Positions 16,105 to 23,986 of a stretch of 40,654 nucleotides of DNA are shown in pieces; within the stretch, counting starts at the first letter, position 1; each line of letters begins with the position of its first letter. Below the pieces are notes generated by a model. The model was not told where the DNA came from. It searched no databases and saw nothing but the letters and a program-made list of their open reading frames with translations. The stretch is from Allobosea sp. (lineage in GTDB: Bacteria > Pseudomonadota > Alphaproteobacteria > Rhizobiales > Beijerinckiaceae), in the NCBI RefSeq assembly GCF_017308015.1, contig NZ_JAFKFW010000037.1, forward strand, positions 1 through 40,654. The letters are read 5' to 3'. A program made the position numbers and the translations under genes.

Positions 16105-16176
16105 CTTTCATCTCCTCCCGTTGTCGTTATGCCGCCTGTTTCGGCTGGTCGCTTCTTGCCGCGTCATCCGCGGTTC

Positions 16177-16200
16177 GGGCGCCGGGTCGCTCCGGCGCCC
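16177..16200 (-). repeat. intercistronic stem-loop between prpB and tctC
   Basis: A perfect 9-bp inverted repeat, GGGCGCCGG and CCGGCGCCC, with the loop GTCGCT lies 8 bases after the prpB stop in the leftward operon. There is no T-run after it, so rather than a full terminator it may protect the upstream mRNA or mark a processing point that lets enzyme and transporter messages differ in level. Confidence 0.55.
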
Positions 16201-16208
16201 CGCTGTCC

Positions 16209-17141
16209 TCATGCGCTGCGCTCGCGCTGCGGCATGCCTTCCGGCGTGATCGTCGCGACGATCGAGGCATCGAGCGCCTCGTAACCGGCGAGCCCGATCG
16301 TCTTGTAGAGCTCGGCCCGCGTCTGCATCTGGTCGACCATGGCATGGGTGCCGCCGTCGCGGGCGAGCGCCGCATAGAGCTTCTCCTGCGCCTTGTTGGC
16401 GACGCGCAGCGAAGAGACCGGCCAGATCACCATGCGATAGCCCATCGCCTCGAACTCGGAAGCCGTGAAGAAGGGCGTGCGGCCGAACTCGGTCATGTTG
16501 GCGAGCAGCGGCACACCGGGAACGCGGCGGGCGAACTCGCGGAACATCTCGGCCGTGGTCAACGCTTCCGGGAAGATCGCATCGGCGCCGGCCTCGAGAT
16601 AGAGCTTGGCGCGCTCGACCGCGCCATCGATGCCCTCGCTCGCGGCGGCATCGGTGCGGGCGATCACGTAGAGATGCCGGCGGGCCTTCGCGGCAGCGGC
16701 AACCTTGGCCGCCATGTCATGGGCGTGGGCGAGCTTCTTGTCGTTGAGATGGCCGCATTTCTTCGGCAGCAGCTGGTCCTCGATATGGACGGCGCCCGCA
16801 CCGGCCTCCTCGAAGACGCGCACCATATGCATGACGTTGAGCGCCTCGCCATAACCGGTATCGCCATCGACGAGCAGCGGCAGGCCAGAGGCCCGCGCGA
16901 TCTGGCGGATAAAGAAGGCGACCTCATCGACGGTGATGATGCCGAGATCGGGGATGCCCATCGACGCCGTCATCGCCGCGCCCGACAGATAGAGGCCCTC
17001 GAAGCCGGCCATCCTGGCCTGAATCGCGGCCATGCCGTTATGGGCGCCGGGCAGGCGGGCGATGCCGCCGCGCTCGACCAGCGTCCGGAAACGCTGGCCG
17101 GCCGGCTCGGACGGAAGCTCAGAGGCGACGAGATAGGGCAT
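16209..17141 (-). CDS. prpB: isocitrate lyase/PEP mutase family protein, 2-methylisocitrate lyase-like (PrpB)
   Basis: Enzyme of 310 residues of the PEP mutase/isocitrate lyase superfamily, which cleaves a C-C bond of a hydroxy-tricarboxylate such as 2-methylisocitrate to give succinate and pyruvate. The lyase loop with the catalytic Cys is KKCGHL (residues 127-132), the metal-binding strand is DGDTGYG (92-98), and HIEDQ (119-123) is another active-site block. This combination is that of methylisocitrate lyases rather than PEP mutases or oxaloacetate decarboxylases. An alternative GTG start at 17147, immediately after the prpD stop, adds two residues. Together with the PrpD-like protein it could process an imported tricarboxylate; no methylcitrate synthase gene is visible, so the substrate may come from outside the cell. 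Confidence 0.87.
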   Translation of the reverse strand: MPYLVASELPSEPAGQRFRTLVERGGIARLPGAHNGMAAIQARMAGFEGLYLSGAAMTASMGIPDLGIITVDEVAFFIRQIARASGLPLLVDGDTGYGEALNVMHMVRVFEEAGAGAVHIEDQLLPKKCGHLNDKKLAHAHDMAAKVAAAAKARRHLYVIARTDAAASEGIDGAVERAKLYLEAGADAIFPEALTTAEMFREFARRVPGVPLLANMTEFGRTPFFTASEFEAMGYRMVIWPVSSLRVANKAQEKLYAALARDGGTHAMVDQMQTRAELYKTIGLAGYEALDASIVATITPEGMPQRERSA

Positions 17142-17147
17142 GGGCAC

Positions 17148-18599
17148 TCAGTTGCAGTAGAGATCGACGTAGTCGTTGACCGGCATCGCCTCGAGCCGGG
17201 CCTGATCCAGCGAGACGTCGAGGATCTGGCGCTGGCGCTTCTCGACGAAGCGGCGGCCAAGATTGGTGCGGAACTTGGCTTCCAGCAGCGGAATGCCGTC
17301 GGCCCGGCGGCGCTTGTGGCCGATCGGGTATTCGACGACGAGCTCGGGCAGCACCGTGCCGTCCTTGAGCGTCACCGTCATGCCGTTGGCGATCGAGCGC
17401 TTCTCGGGATCGTGGTAGTCCCTGGTGAAGGCCGGGTCCTCGACGCATTCGATCTTGTCGCGGAGCGCATCGATGCGCGGATCGGCGGCAACATCATCCT
17501 CGTAGTCGGCGGCGGTGAGGCGACCGAAGATGAAGGGCACGGCGACCATGTACTGGATGGTGTGGTCGCGATCGGCCGGATTATGCAGCGGGCCGCGCTT
17601 GTCGATGATGCGGATGCAGGCCTCATGCGTCCTGATCCTGATCGAGGCGATGTCGTCGCTGCTGCGGCCCATCGCCTTGAGCCGATCGTGCAGCGTCATC
17701 GCCGCTTCCACCGCAGTCTGCGAGTGGAACTCGGCCGGGTAGGAAATCTTGAACAGCACGTGCTCCATCACATAGGAGCCGTAGGGGCGCTGGAACTTGA
17801 AACTCTGGCCGCGGAACGAGGCGTCGTAGAAGCCCCAGGTCTTCGCGGTGAGCGCTGACGGATACCCCATCTCGCCGGTGCGGGCGATCAGGGCGAGCCT
17901 GACGGCGCGGCTGGTGGCATCGCCCGCCGCCCAGCTCTTGCGCGAGCCGGCATTGGGAGCGTGTCGATAGGTGCGCAACGCCTGACCGTCGACGAAGGCG
18001 AGCGAAAGCGCGTTCACGATCTCGTCGCGGTCGAGTCCGAGCATGCCGGCGACCACCGCGGTCGAGGCGACCTTGACCAGGATGACATGGTCGATGCCGA
18101 CCTTATTGAAAGCGTTCTCCAGTGCGAGGCAGCCCTGGATCTCATGCGCCTTGATCATCGCGGTGAGCACATCGCGCATCGTCAATGGCGCCTTCCCGGC
18201 AGCGACGGCGGTCCGCGACAGCCAGTCGGCGACGGCAAGGATGCCGCCGAGATTGTCGGACGGATGGCCCCATTCGGCGGCGAGCCAGCAATCGTTGAAG
18301 TCGAGCCAGCGGATCATGGTGCCGAAATTCAAGGCCGCCTGGATCGGATCGAGTTGATAGGGCGTGCCCGGCACGCGAGCGCCGTTCGGCACGACCGTGC
18401 CCGGCACCACGGGGCCGAGCAGCTTGGTGCAGGCGGGATATTCGAGCGCCTCCATCCCGCAGCCCATCGTGTCGATCAGGCAGTTGCGGGCGGTTTCGTA
18501 AGCGAGCGCGCTGTCGACGCGGTAATTCAGCACGTAGTCGGCGATATCGACCAGCACACCGTCCGGAGCCGGACGCTCATTGTTGTTGGACATCGCCAT
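17148..18599 (-). CDS. prpD: MmgE/PrpD family protein, 2-methylcitrate dehydratase-like
   Basis: Cytoplasmic dehydratase of 483 residues of the MmgE/PrpD family, which removes water from 2-methylcitrate or a similar tricarboxylate. Landmarks: LIDTMGCGMEALEYPACTKL (about 40-60), the block IRWLDFNDCWLAAEWGHPSDNLGGILA (about 93-120) with Asp and His residues of the active site, and RHAPNAGSRKSWAAGDA in the middle. First gene of the leftward operon; prpB follows directly at the stop. The ATG at 18599 is chosen; ATG at 18593 is equally possible, and both lie downstream of a GAGGAA sequence. It is divergent from the second tctC across a control region rich in GTCGAC palindromes. Confidence 0.9.
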   Translation of the reverse strand: MAMSNNNERPAPDGVLVDIADYVLNYRVDSALAYETARNCLIDTMGCGMEALEYPACTKLLGPVVPGTVVPNGARVPGTPYQLDPIQAALNFGTMIRWLDFNDCWLAAEWGHPSDNLGGILAVADWLSRTAVAAGKAPLTMRDVLTAMIKAHEIQGCLALENAFNKVGIDHVILVKVASTAVVAGMLGLDRDEIVNALSLAFVDGQALRTYRHAPNAGSRKSWAAGDATSRAVRLALIARTGEMGYPSALTAKTWGFYDASFRGQSFKFQRPYGSYVMEHVLFKISYPAEFHSQTAVEAAMTLHDRLKAMGRSSDDIASIRIRTHEACIRIIDKRGPLHNPADRDHTIQYMVAVPFIFGRLTAADYEDDVAADPRIDALRDKIECVEDPAFTRDYHDPEKRSIANGMTVTLKDGTVLPELVVEYPIGHKRRRADGIPLLEAKFRTNLGRRFVEKRQRQILDVSLDQARLEAMPVNDYVDLYCN

Positions 18600-18637
18600 T
18601 TTAGGCCGTTCCTCGCATCGATCGCTCGCCTTTTCGT

Positions 18638-18661
18638 GTCGACCAGCATTTATTGTCGACA
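18638..18661. promoter_or_regulatory. two GTCGAC operator-like sites on the prpD side
   Basis: GTCGAC occurs at 18638-18643 and again within the perfect 8-bp palindrome TGTCGACA at 18654-18661, the latter flanked by AT-rich arms (ATTTAT before, TAAAT after). They lie in the presumed 5' leader of prpD. A GT-N2-AC core is typical of GntR-family operators. Confidence 0.5.
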
Positions 18662-18683
18662 TAAATTGCATCCATACGGCGAT

Positions 18684-18711
18684 TTGACAAGCAGTTCGGG
18701 GTCGTTAATCT
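18684..18711 (+). promoter_or_regulatory. candidate promoter of the rightward tctCBA operon
   Basis: TTGACA (18684-18689), a perfect -35 hexamer, is followed after 16 bases by TAATCT (18706-18711). Transcription would begin near 18718, inside the operator palindrome at 18717-18726. Confidence 0.5.
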
Positions 18712-18716
18712 AAAAG

Positions 18717-18726
18717 TTGTCGACAA
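18717..18726. promoter_or_regulatory. perfect TTGTCGACAA palindrome, candidate GntR operator
   Basis: A perfect 10-bp palindrome, TTGTCGACAA, covers the expected start point of the rightward tctC transcript. It shares its core with the sites at 18638 and 18654. A repressor bound here would block transcription; the FCD/GntR protein encoded at 12338 is the obvious candidate. Confidence 0.6.
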
Positions 18727-18811
18727 TCAAACCGGGAGAGCCAAGAGCCCGGGCAGGCGACGCAAGCCCGCCGCCCACAGGTGGGACCAACAAGACTTTC
18801 GGAGGAACGCC

Positions 18812-19783
18812 ATGAGGACAACGATCGCCACCTGCTGCGCGCTGCTGCTCTCGGCAACCGTCCACGCACAGGACTTCCAGCCGCAGAACCCGGAATGCAT
18901 CGCACCCGCCGCGCCCGGCGGCGGCTTCGACCTGACCTGCCGGCTCACCAGCCGCATGCTGAACGAGACGGGGCTGGTCGGCCCGTCGATCCGCACCACC
19001 AACATGCCCGGCGGCATCGGCGCCGTCGCCTATAACAATATCCAGGCGCAGCGCGCCGCCGATGCCAATGTCATCGTCGCCGTTTCGACCGGCTCCTGGG
19101 TCAATCTCGCCCAGGGCAAGTTCGGCCGCTTCAGCGAATCCGACGTGCGCTGGCTCGGCGCTATCGGCGCCGATTACGGCGTGCTTGCCGTGCGCAAGGA
19201 CAGCCGCTTCAAGACCCTCGCCGATGTCGTCGAGGCCCTGAAGAAGGACCCGACCTCGGTGAAGGTCGGCGCCGGCGGCACCGTCGGCAGCCAGGACTGG
19301 ATGAAGCCGGCACTGGTGCTGAAGGCGGCGGGCGTCGACCCCCGCAAGATGCGCTATCTCGCCTATGAGGGCGGCGGCGAGGCGATCGGCGCACTGCTCG
19401 GCGGCCATATCGACCTCTTCCCCGGCGATGCCTCCGAGGTGCGCGGCCAGCTCGAGGCCGGAGAAATCCGCCTGCTCGCGACGTTTTCGGACAAGCGGCT
19501 GCCCGGCGCCTTCGCACAGGTGCCGACCGCCAAGGAACAGGGCTACGACGTGCAATGGCCGATCGTGCGCGGCTTCTATACGCCGCCAAAGGCTTCCGAG
19601 GCGTCTTACACCTACTGGACGGGGGTGCTGACCAAGCTCAATGCCGATCCGCGCTGGCAGAAGGCGCGCGGCGAGCAGGGCCTGTTCGAATTCAACATGG
19701 TCGGCGCGGAATTCGACGCCTTCGCCAAGAAGCGGACGGCCGATTTCCGGACGCTGGCGGCCGAGGTTGGCCTCGCCAAGTAA
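18812..19783 (+). CDS. tctC: tripartite tricarboxylate transporter substrate-binding protein TctC (system 2)
   Basis: Periplasmic Bug-family binding protein of 323 residues. Signal peptide about residues 1-19 (ending SATVHAQ). Landmarks: CIAPAAPGGGFDLTCRL (about 29-45), the carboxylate-binding loop, NMPGGIGAVAYN (about 64-75), and the second-lobe block VKVGAGGTVGSQDWMKPAL (about 149-167). The extra Cys pair near residues 29 and 43 (ECIAP and LTCRL) could form a disulphide and differs from the system 1 protein. A CGGAGG-type ribosome-binding site precedes the start. First gene of the rightward tctC-tctB-tctA operon, under the GTCGAC operator. Confidence 0.9.
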   Translation: MRTTIATCCALLLSATVHAQDFQPQNPECIAPAAPGGGFDLTCRLTSRMLNETGLVGPSIRTTNMPGGIGAVAYNNIQAQRAADANVIVAVSTGSWVNLAQGKFGRFSESDVRWLGAIGADYGVLAVRKDSRFKTLADVVEALKKDPTSVKVGAGGTVGSQDWMKPALVLKAAGVDPRKMRYLAYEGGGEAIGALLGGHIDLFPGDASEVRGQLEAGEIRLLATFSDKRLPGAFAQVPTAKEQGYDVQWPIVRGFYTPPKASEASYTYWTGVLTKLNADPRWQKARGEQGLFEFNMVGAEFDAFAKKRTADFRTLAAEVGLAK

Positions 19784-19825
19784 GGGCTGAAGCCCTTCGC
19801 CCCAGCAGCGGGACGGGAGAAGATC

Positions 19826-20251
19826 ATGGTCGATCGCCTGGTCGGGTTGATCTGTGCGCTGCTCGGTGCGGGCGCGATCTGGCATGCGCAGACCCTGCAT
19901 GTGCCCTTCGCGGCCGATCCGGTCGGGCCGCGCGTGTTTCCGACGATCACCGGTGGCGTGCTGATCCTGGGCGGGTGCATCCTGATGCTGCGCCCGGGAC
20001 CGGTCGCGATGGAATTCGGGACCTGGCCGCGTGCTCTCGCGGTACTCGTCGCCAGCCTGATCTACCCGCTGCTCCTGCTGCCGATCGGCTTCATCGCGGC
20101 CACGGCCATGCTCTGCTTCGTGGCCGCGCTGGCCTTCCACGCCCGGCCACTGCCTGCAGCCGTCTCGGCGGTCGGCACAGCCATCGTCTTCTTCGTACTG
20201 CTCGACAAGATGCTCGACCTGCCGCTGCCGCGCGGGCCTCTGGGAATCTGA
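19826..20251 (+). CDS. tctB: tripartite tricarboxylate transporter, small membrane subunit TctB (system 2)
   Basis: Membrane protein of 141 residues with four hydrophobic segments, starting MVDRLVGLICALLGAGAIWHAQTLHV. The block ADPVGPRVFPTITGGVLI (about 30-48) is the best conserved TctB feature (A-D-x-x-G-P-R-x-F-P). It lies 42 bases after tctC and one base before tctA. It would form the membrane complex with the TctA encoded next. Confidence 0.87.
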   Translation: MVDRLVGLICALLGAGAIWHAQTLHVPFAADPVGPRVFPTITGGVLILGGCILMLRPGPVAMEFGTWPRALAVLVASLIYPLLLLPIGFIAATAMLCFVAALAFHARPLPAAVSAVGTAIVFFVLLDKMLDLPLPRGPLGI

Positions 20252-20252
20252 G

Positions 20253-21755
20253 ATGGACGCATTCGCTGCCCTCCTCACCGGCTTCCAGGTCGCACTGACC
20301 CCGCTCAACCTCGCTGTGGCCTTCGCCGGCGTGGCACTCGGCACCGCCATCGGCGCGTTGCCGGGCATCGGCCCGATCAATGCGGTCGCCCTGCTGCTGC
20401 CGCTCTGCTTTGCGCTGAAACTGCCGCCCGAGACGGCGCTGATCCTGCTCGCCGGGCTGTATTACGGCAGCGGCTATGGCGGCCGCATCTCCTCGATCCT
20501 GCTCAACATCCCCGGCGACCCCGGGCTGGTGATGACCACGCTCGACGGCTATCCGCTCGCCAAATCCGGACGCGGAGCAGCCGCGCTGGCGATCAGCGGC
20601 ATCGGCAGCTTCGTCGGCGGCACCAGCGCCGTCATCCTGATGACTTTCCTCGCCGTGCCGCTGACAAGGCTCGCGCTCTCCTTCGGTCCGGCCGATTATG
20701 TCGCGCTGATGGTGCTCTCGTTTGCGCTGCTCGGCACGATGAGCGAGGGCAAGGCGGTGAAGACCTGGATCGCGGTGGCGCTCGGTCTCCTGCTCGCCAT
20801 GGTCGGCATCGATGGCGGCACCGGCGTCGAGCGCTTCACTTTCGGTTCGCTGGAACTGCTGGGTGGCATCGACTTCACCAGCCTGACGATCGGGCTCTTC
20901 GCCGTCGCCGAGATCCTCTTCCTGGCAGAAGGCATGATCAGCGGCGTGGTCTCCCGCACCGGCAGCGGCGCCCGGCTGACCTTCCGCGAAATCATCTACT
21001 GCATCCCGGCGATGCTGCGCGCGACAGGGCTTGGCTTCTTCCTCGGTGTATTGCCCGGCACCGGTGCCTCCGTCGCTTCGGCGATGGCCTACACCGCCGA
21101 GAAACGCATCTCGGACAAGGGTACGTTCGGGAAGGGCGATATGCGAGGCCTCGCCGCGCCAGAAACTGCCGACAACGCAGCGCAGACCGGCTCGATGGTG
21201 CCGATGCTGGCGCTCGGCATTCCCGGCTCCGGCACGACCGCCGTGATGCTCGGCGCCTTCATGATGTATTCGATCACGCCCGGCCCGCTGCTGTTCACGC
21301 AGCGCCCGGAGGTCGCCTGGGGCCTGATCGCCTCGATGTATATCGGCAACCTGATGCTGCTGGTGCTCAACCTGCCGCTGGTCGGACTGTTTGCGCGACT
21401 GCTGCTGGTACCGGCCTGGATTCTCTATCCCGGCATCCTCGCCCTGTCCTATGCGGGTGTCTACGCCGTATCGAACTCCGCCTTCGAGCTGATCATCACC
21501 ACCGGCATAGGTGTCCTCGCCTATATCCTGCGCAAGGTCGGCATCCCGCTGATCCCGCTGATGCTGGCCTTCGTGCTCGCCCGGCTGCTGGAAGACAATT
21601 TTCGCCGGGCGCTGTCCTTGTCGGATGGCGGCTACGAGATTCTGTTCTCGACGCCGACCAGCATCGTGCTCTGGCTGCTGGCCATCGTCGCGATCGGCCT
21701 GCCATTGATCCGCAAGCCGAAGCTTCATCCAGCCGTGATCGGTGAGGCCGGATAG
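20253..21755 (+). CDS. tctA: tripartite tricarboxylate transporter, large membrane subunit TctA (system 2)
   Basis: Transport subunit of 500 residues with about twelve hydrophobic segments. TctA landmarks: LGTAIGALPGIGPINAVALLLPL (about 30-52), YYGSGYGGRISSILLNIPGDPGL (about 70-92), and APETADNAAQTGSMVPMLALGIPGSGTTAVML (second half). It is clearly related to the system 1 TctA but not a recent duplicate: the corresponding motifs differ at many positions. Last gene of the rightward operon; a hairpin follows its stop. Confidence 0.92.
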   Translation: MDAFAALLTGFQVALTPLNLAVAFAGVALGTAIGALPGIGPINAVALLLPLCFALKLPPETALILLAGLYYGSGYGGRISSILLNIPGDPGLVMTTLDGYPLAKSGRGAAALAISGIGSFVGGTSAVILMTFLAVPLTRLALSFGPADYVALMVLSFALLGTMSEGKAVKTWIAVALGLLLAMVGIDGGTGVERFTFGSLELLGGIDFTSLTIGLFAVAEILFLAEGMISGVVSRTGSGARLTFREIIYCIPAMLRATGLGFFLGVLPGTGASVASAMAYTAEKRISDKGTFGKGDMRGLAAPETADNAAQTGSMVPMLALGIPGSGTTAVMLGAFMMYSITPGPLLFTQRPEVAWGLIASMYIGNLMLLVLNLPLVGLFARLLLVPAWILYPGILALSYAGVYAVSNSAFELIITTGIGVLAYILRKVGIPLIPLMLAFVLARLLEDNFRRALSLSDGGYEILFSTPTSIVLWLLAIVAIGLPLIRKPKLHPAVIGEAG

Positions 21756-21778
21756 CCGGGCGCCCGAGCAGCGCCCGG
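21756..21778. terminator. hairpin between convergent tctA and dehydrogenase genes
   Basis: CCGGGCGC and GCGCCCGG form a perfect 8-bp stem with the 7-base loop CCGAGCA, filling most of the 31-base gap between two convergent genes. No T-run follows on either strand, but position and strength suit a bidirectional terminator. Confidence 0.6.
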
Positions 21779-21786
21779 AATCATGG

Positions 21787-22491
21787 TCAGATCGCGCGGG
21801 TGATGCCGCCGTCGACGCGCAGGTTCTGGCCGGTGATATAGGCCGCGTCCTTCGAGGCGAGGAAAGCGATCGTGCCGGCGATCTCGGCGCTGGTGCCGTA
21901 GCGCCGCATCGGCACGCCCTGCCGCCGCTCTTCCGTCGCCGGCAGGCTGTCGATCCAGCCCGGCAGGACGTTGTTCATGCGAATATTGTCGGCCGCATAG
22001 GCGTCGGCGAATATCTTGGTGAAGGAGGCAAGCCCCGCCCGGAACACCGCCGAAGTCGGGAACATCGCGCTCGGCTCGAAGGCCCAGGCGGTCGAGATGT
22101 TGATGATCGCGCCGGCTTTCTGCTTCTGCATGATCGGCGTCACCAGCCGCGTCGGGCGGATGGCGTTGAGCAGATAGGTGTCCATGCCGCGGTGCCAGTC
22201 TTCGTCGGTGATGTCGAGGATCGGCGCGCGCGGCCCGTGACCGGCGCTGTTGACGAGCACGTCGATACGGCCCCAGCGTTCCATCGCGAGATCCACCAGG
22301 CGCTTCAGGTCCTCGTTCGACTGGTTCGAGCCGGTGACGCCGACGCCGCCGAGTTCGGCAGCCAGCGCCTCGCCCTTGCCGGAGGAGGAGAGAATGCCGA
22401 CTGCAAAGCCGTCCTGCGCCAGGCGCTTCGCCGCCGCCGCCCCCATGCCGCTGCCGCCCGCGGTGACCAGTGCCACTTTTTCTGCCGCCAT
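21787..22491 (-). CDS. short-chain dehydrogenase family protein with altered active site
   Basis: Rossmann-fold protein of 234 residues of the short-chain dehydrogenase/reductase family. The nucleotide loop is TAGGSGMG (residues 10-17, usual form TGxxxGxG), NSAG is at 81-84, the tetrad Asn is N109 and the catalytic Ser is S133 (NISTAW). The Tyr and Lys of YxxxK are missing: the place reads S147-A-V-F-R151 in SAVFRAGLASFTK. The usual ending ITGQNLRVDGG is present. Loss of Tyr and Lys suggests that it is not a normal dehydrogenase, or uses other residues. An AGGAGG ribosome-binding site precedes ATG 22491; a much longer frame upstream is shadow of the amidohydrolase gene. It is divergent from that gene. 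Confidence 0.87.
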   Translation of the reverse strand: MAAEKVALVTAGGSGMGAAAAKRLAQDGFAVGILSSSGKGEALAAELGGVGVTGSNQSNEDLKRLVDLAMERWGRIDVLVNSAGHGPRAPILDITDEDWHRGMDTYLLNAIRPTRLVTPIMQKQKAGAIINISTAWAFEPSAMFPTSAVFRAGLASFTKIFADAYAADNIRMNNVLPGWIDSLPATEERRQGVPMRRYGTSAEIAGTIAFLASKDAAYITGQNLRVDGGITRAI

Positions 22492-22671
22492 TTCATCCTC
22501 CTGCTTCGGCCGGTTCCAACCTGAGACGTTCCTAGCATTCGGATCGGGGTGCGACGAAGCGGCCTCCTGCCGCTCAGCGAAAGAAATTTGCACCGGGCCC
22601 GCACGATTGCAGCGCTTCTTTCGGCCCATCTGCACTATCCCTTCGACACCCCGTGACGCGAGGCCGCTCCG

Positions 22672-23835
22672 ATGCCCAAGCTCGATCTCGACGCCCTGCA
22701 ATCCGAGATGACCGCATGGCGGCGTCATCTGCACACACATCCCGAATTCGGCTTCGAAGAGAAGCAGACGGCAGCCTTCGTCGCCGGGAAACTGCGCGAA
22801 TTCGGCCTGGACGATGTCGTCGAGAACATCGGCGGCACCGGGGTCGTCGGCACGCTCAGGCGCGGTAGCGGCAACCGCGCCATCGCCTTGCGCGCCGATA
22901 TGGATGCGCTGCGGATCACCGAGCAAGGCGAACACCCCTATCGCTCGCAAAAGCCCGGCGTGATGCATGCCTGCGGCCATGACGGCCATACCAGCATGCT
23001 GCTCGGGGCAGCCAAGCTGCTCGCGGAGGAAGGCGGCTTCGACGGCACCGTGCGCTTCCTCTTCCAGCCGGCCGAGGAATGGGGACGCGGGGCGCTCGCC
23101 ATGCTCGACGACAGACTGATGGAGCGCTTCCCCTTCGACGAGATCTACGGCCTGCACAACATGCCGGGCCTCGCCATCGGGCAATTCCAGACGCGCGCCG
23201 GGTCGTTTATGTCGGCCGAGGACAATTTCGAGATCGTCCTGAACGGCGTCGGCGGACATGCCGCCAAGCCCCATGCCGGCCACGAGGTCCTCGTCGCCGC
23301 CTGCGCGCTCGTGATGCAGCTCCAGACCATCGTATCGCGCCGCCTGAGCCCGGCCGATATCGCCGTGCTCTCCGTCACCGAACTGCTGACGGACGGCACC
23401 CGCAACGTGCTGCCGGGAACGGCGCGCATCCTCGGGGACGCCCGCAGCTTCCGCCCCGAGGTCAGCGCCGAGATCGAGCGCCAGATGGGCATCATCGCGC
23501 GCGGCACCGCCGAGAGCTACAACCTGACCTGCGAGATGATCTACACGCGCGAATTCGTGCCGCTGGTGAATGACGCCGCGCTCTCGCTGGAGGCGCTCGC
23601 CGCCGCGCGGGCCGTGCTGAGCGATGACAACGTCGCGATCGCGAAAGAGCCGATGACGGGTTCGGAGGATTTCGCCCGCTTCCTGGAGCATGTCCCCGGC
23701 TGCTTCGCCTATGTCGGCAATGGCGAAGGCTCGGCGCCGCTGCACAACCCATCCTATGACTTCGATGATCGCGGCCTGATTCATGGCGCGCGTTTCCACG
23801 CCGCAATCGTCCGGCACAGGCTGCACGCCCGCTGA
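22672..23835 (+). CDS. M20-family amidohydrolase (hippurate/N-acyl amino acid hydrolase-like)
   Basis: Metal-dependent amidohydrolase of 387 residues that removes an acyl group from an N-acylated amino acid or related amide. Metal-binding motifs: ALRADMDAL (72-80), HACGHDGHTSML (99-110), FQPAEEWGRGA (Glu pair of the active site), and LHNPSYDFDD near the end. The dimerisation lid domain lies between (about residues 185-300), with GGHAAKPHAGHEVLVAA. It is divergent from the dehydrogenase gene, 180 bases apart. The subgroup containing HipO, auxin-conjugate and aminoacylase enzymes cannot be resolved further. Confidence 0.9.
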   Translation: MPKLDLDALQSEMTAWRRHLHTHPEFGFEEKQTAAFVAGKLREFGLDDVVENIGGTGVVGTLRRGSGNRAIALRADMDALRITEQGEHPYRSQKPGVMHACGHDGHTSMLLGAAKLLAEEGGFDGTVRFLFQPAEEWGRGALAMLDDRLMERFPFDEIYGLHNMPGLAIGQFQTRAGSFMSAEDNFEIVLNGVGGHAAKPHAGHEVLVAACALVMQLQTIVSRRLSPADIAVLSVTELLTDGTRNVLPGTARILGDARSFRPEVSAEIERQMGIIARGTAESYNLTCEMIYTREFVPLVNDAALSLEALAAARAVLSDDNVAIAKEPMTGSEDFARFLEHVPGCFAYVGNGEGSAPLHNPSYDFDDRGLIHGARFHAAIVRHRLHAR

Positions 23836-23924
23836 GCTTCAGACCCGCAAGAGACCAATCTTTCCCGCTGCCGCGTTTCCGGGGGAGGGTCTTGCAAACA
23901 TCCCCTGATCTATGGAGCCAAACC

Positions 23925-23942
23925 CTACGCCGGCCGGCGTAG
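23925..23942. repeat. perfect 18-bp palindrome
   Basis: CTACGCCGGCCGGCGTAG reads the same on both strands. It lies 90 bases after the amidohydrolase stop and touches a second, larger inverted repeat. It could be a strong hairpin acting as a terminator or part of a dispersed repetitive element. Confidence 0.7.
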
Positions 23943-23986
23943 ACATGAGCCTCATCCCGTCCAACCGACGTCGAACGGACTCATGT
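23943..23986. repeat. inverted repeat ACATGAG...CTCATGT with inner stem
   Basis: ACATGAG (23943-23949) and CTCATGT (23980-23986) are perfect 7-bp arms. Between them CCGT (23957-23960) can pair with ACGG (23975-23978), and the centre holds the palindrome CGACGTCG (23966-23973). It begins on the base after the 18-bp palindrome. Confidence 0.6.

Noticed and set aside
16100-16130. TTGTCGTTA sequence upstream of the first tctC as a further GntR site
   Set aside because: Only one half of the palindrome is present, so it is not better than chance.
17148-18599. Interpretation of the tct-prp region as a complete methylcitrate cycle
   Set aside because: No methylcitrate synthase (prpC) is encoded in the window, so only the dehydratase and lyase steps can be supported.
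21787-23826. A 679-residue minus-strand frame containing the dehydrogenase
   Set aside because: Its first 445 residues are antisense shadow of the M20 amidohydrolase and its leader; a good ribosome-binding site sits before ATG 22491.
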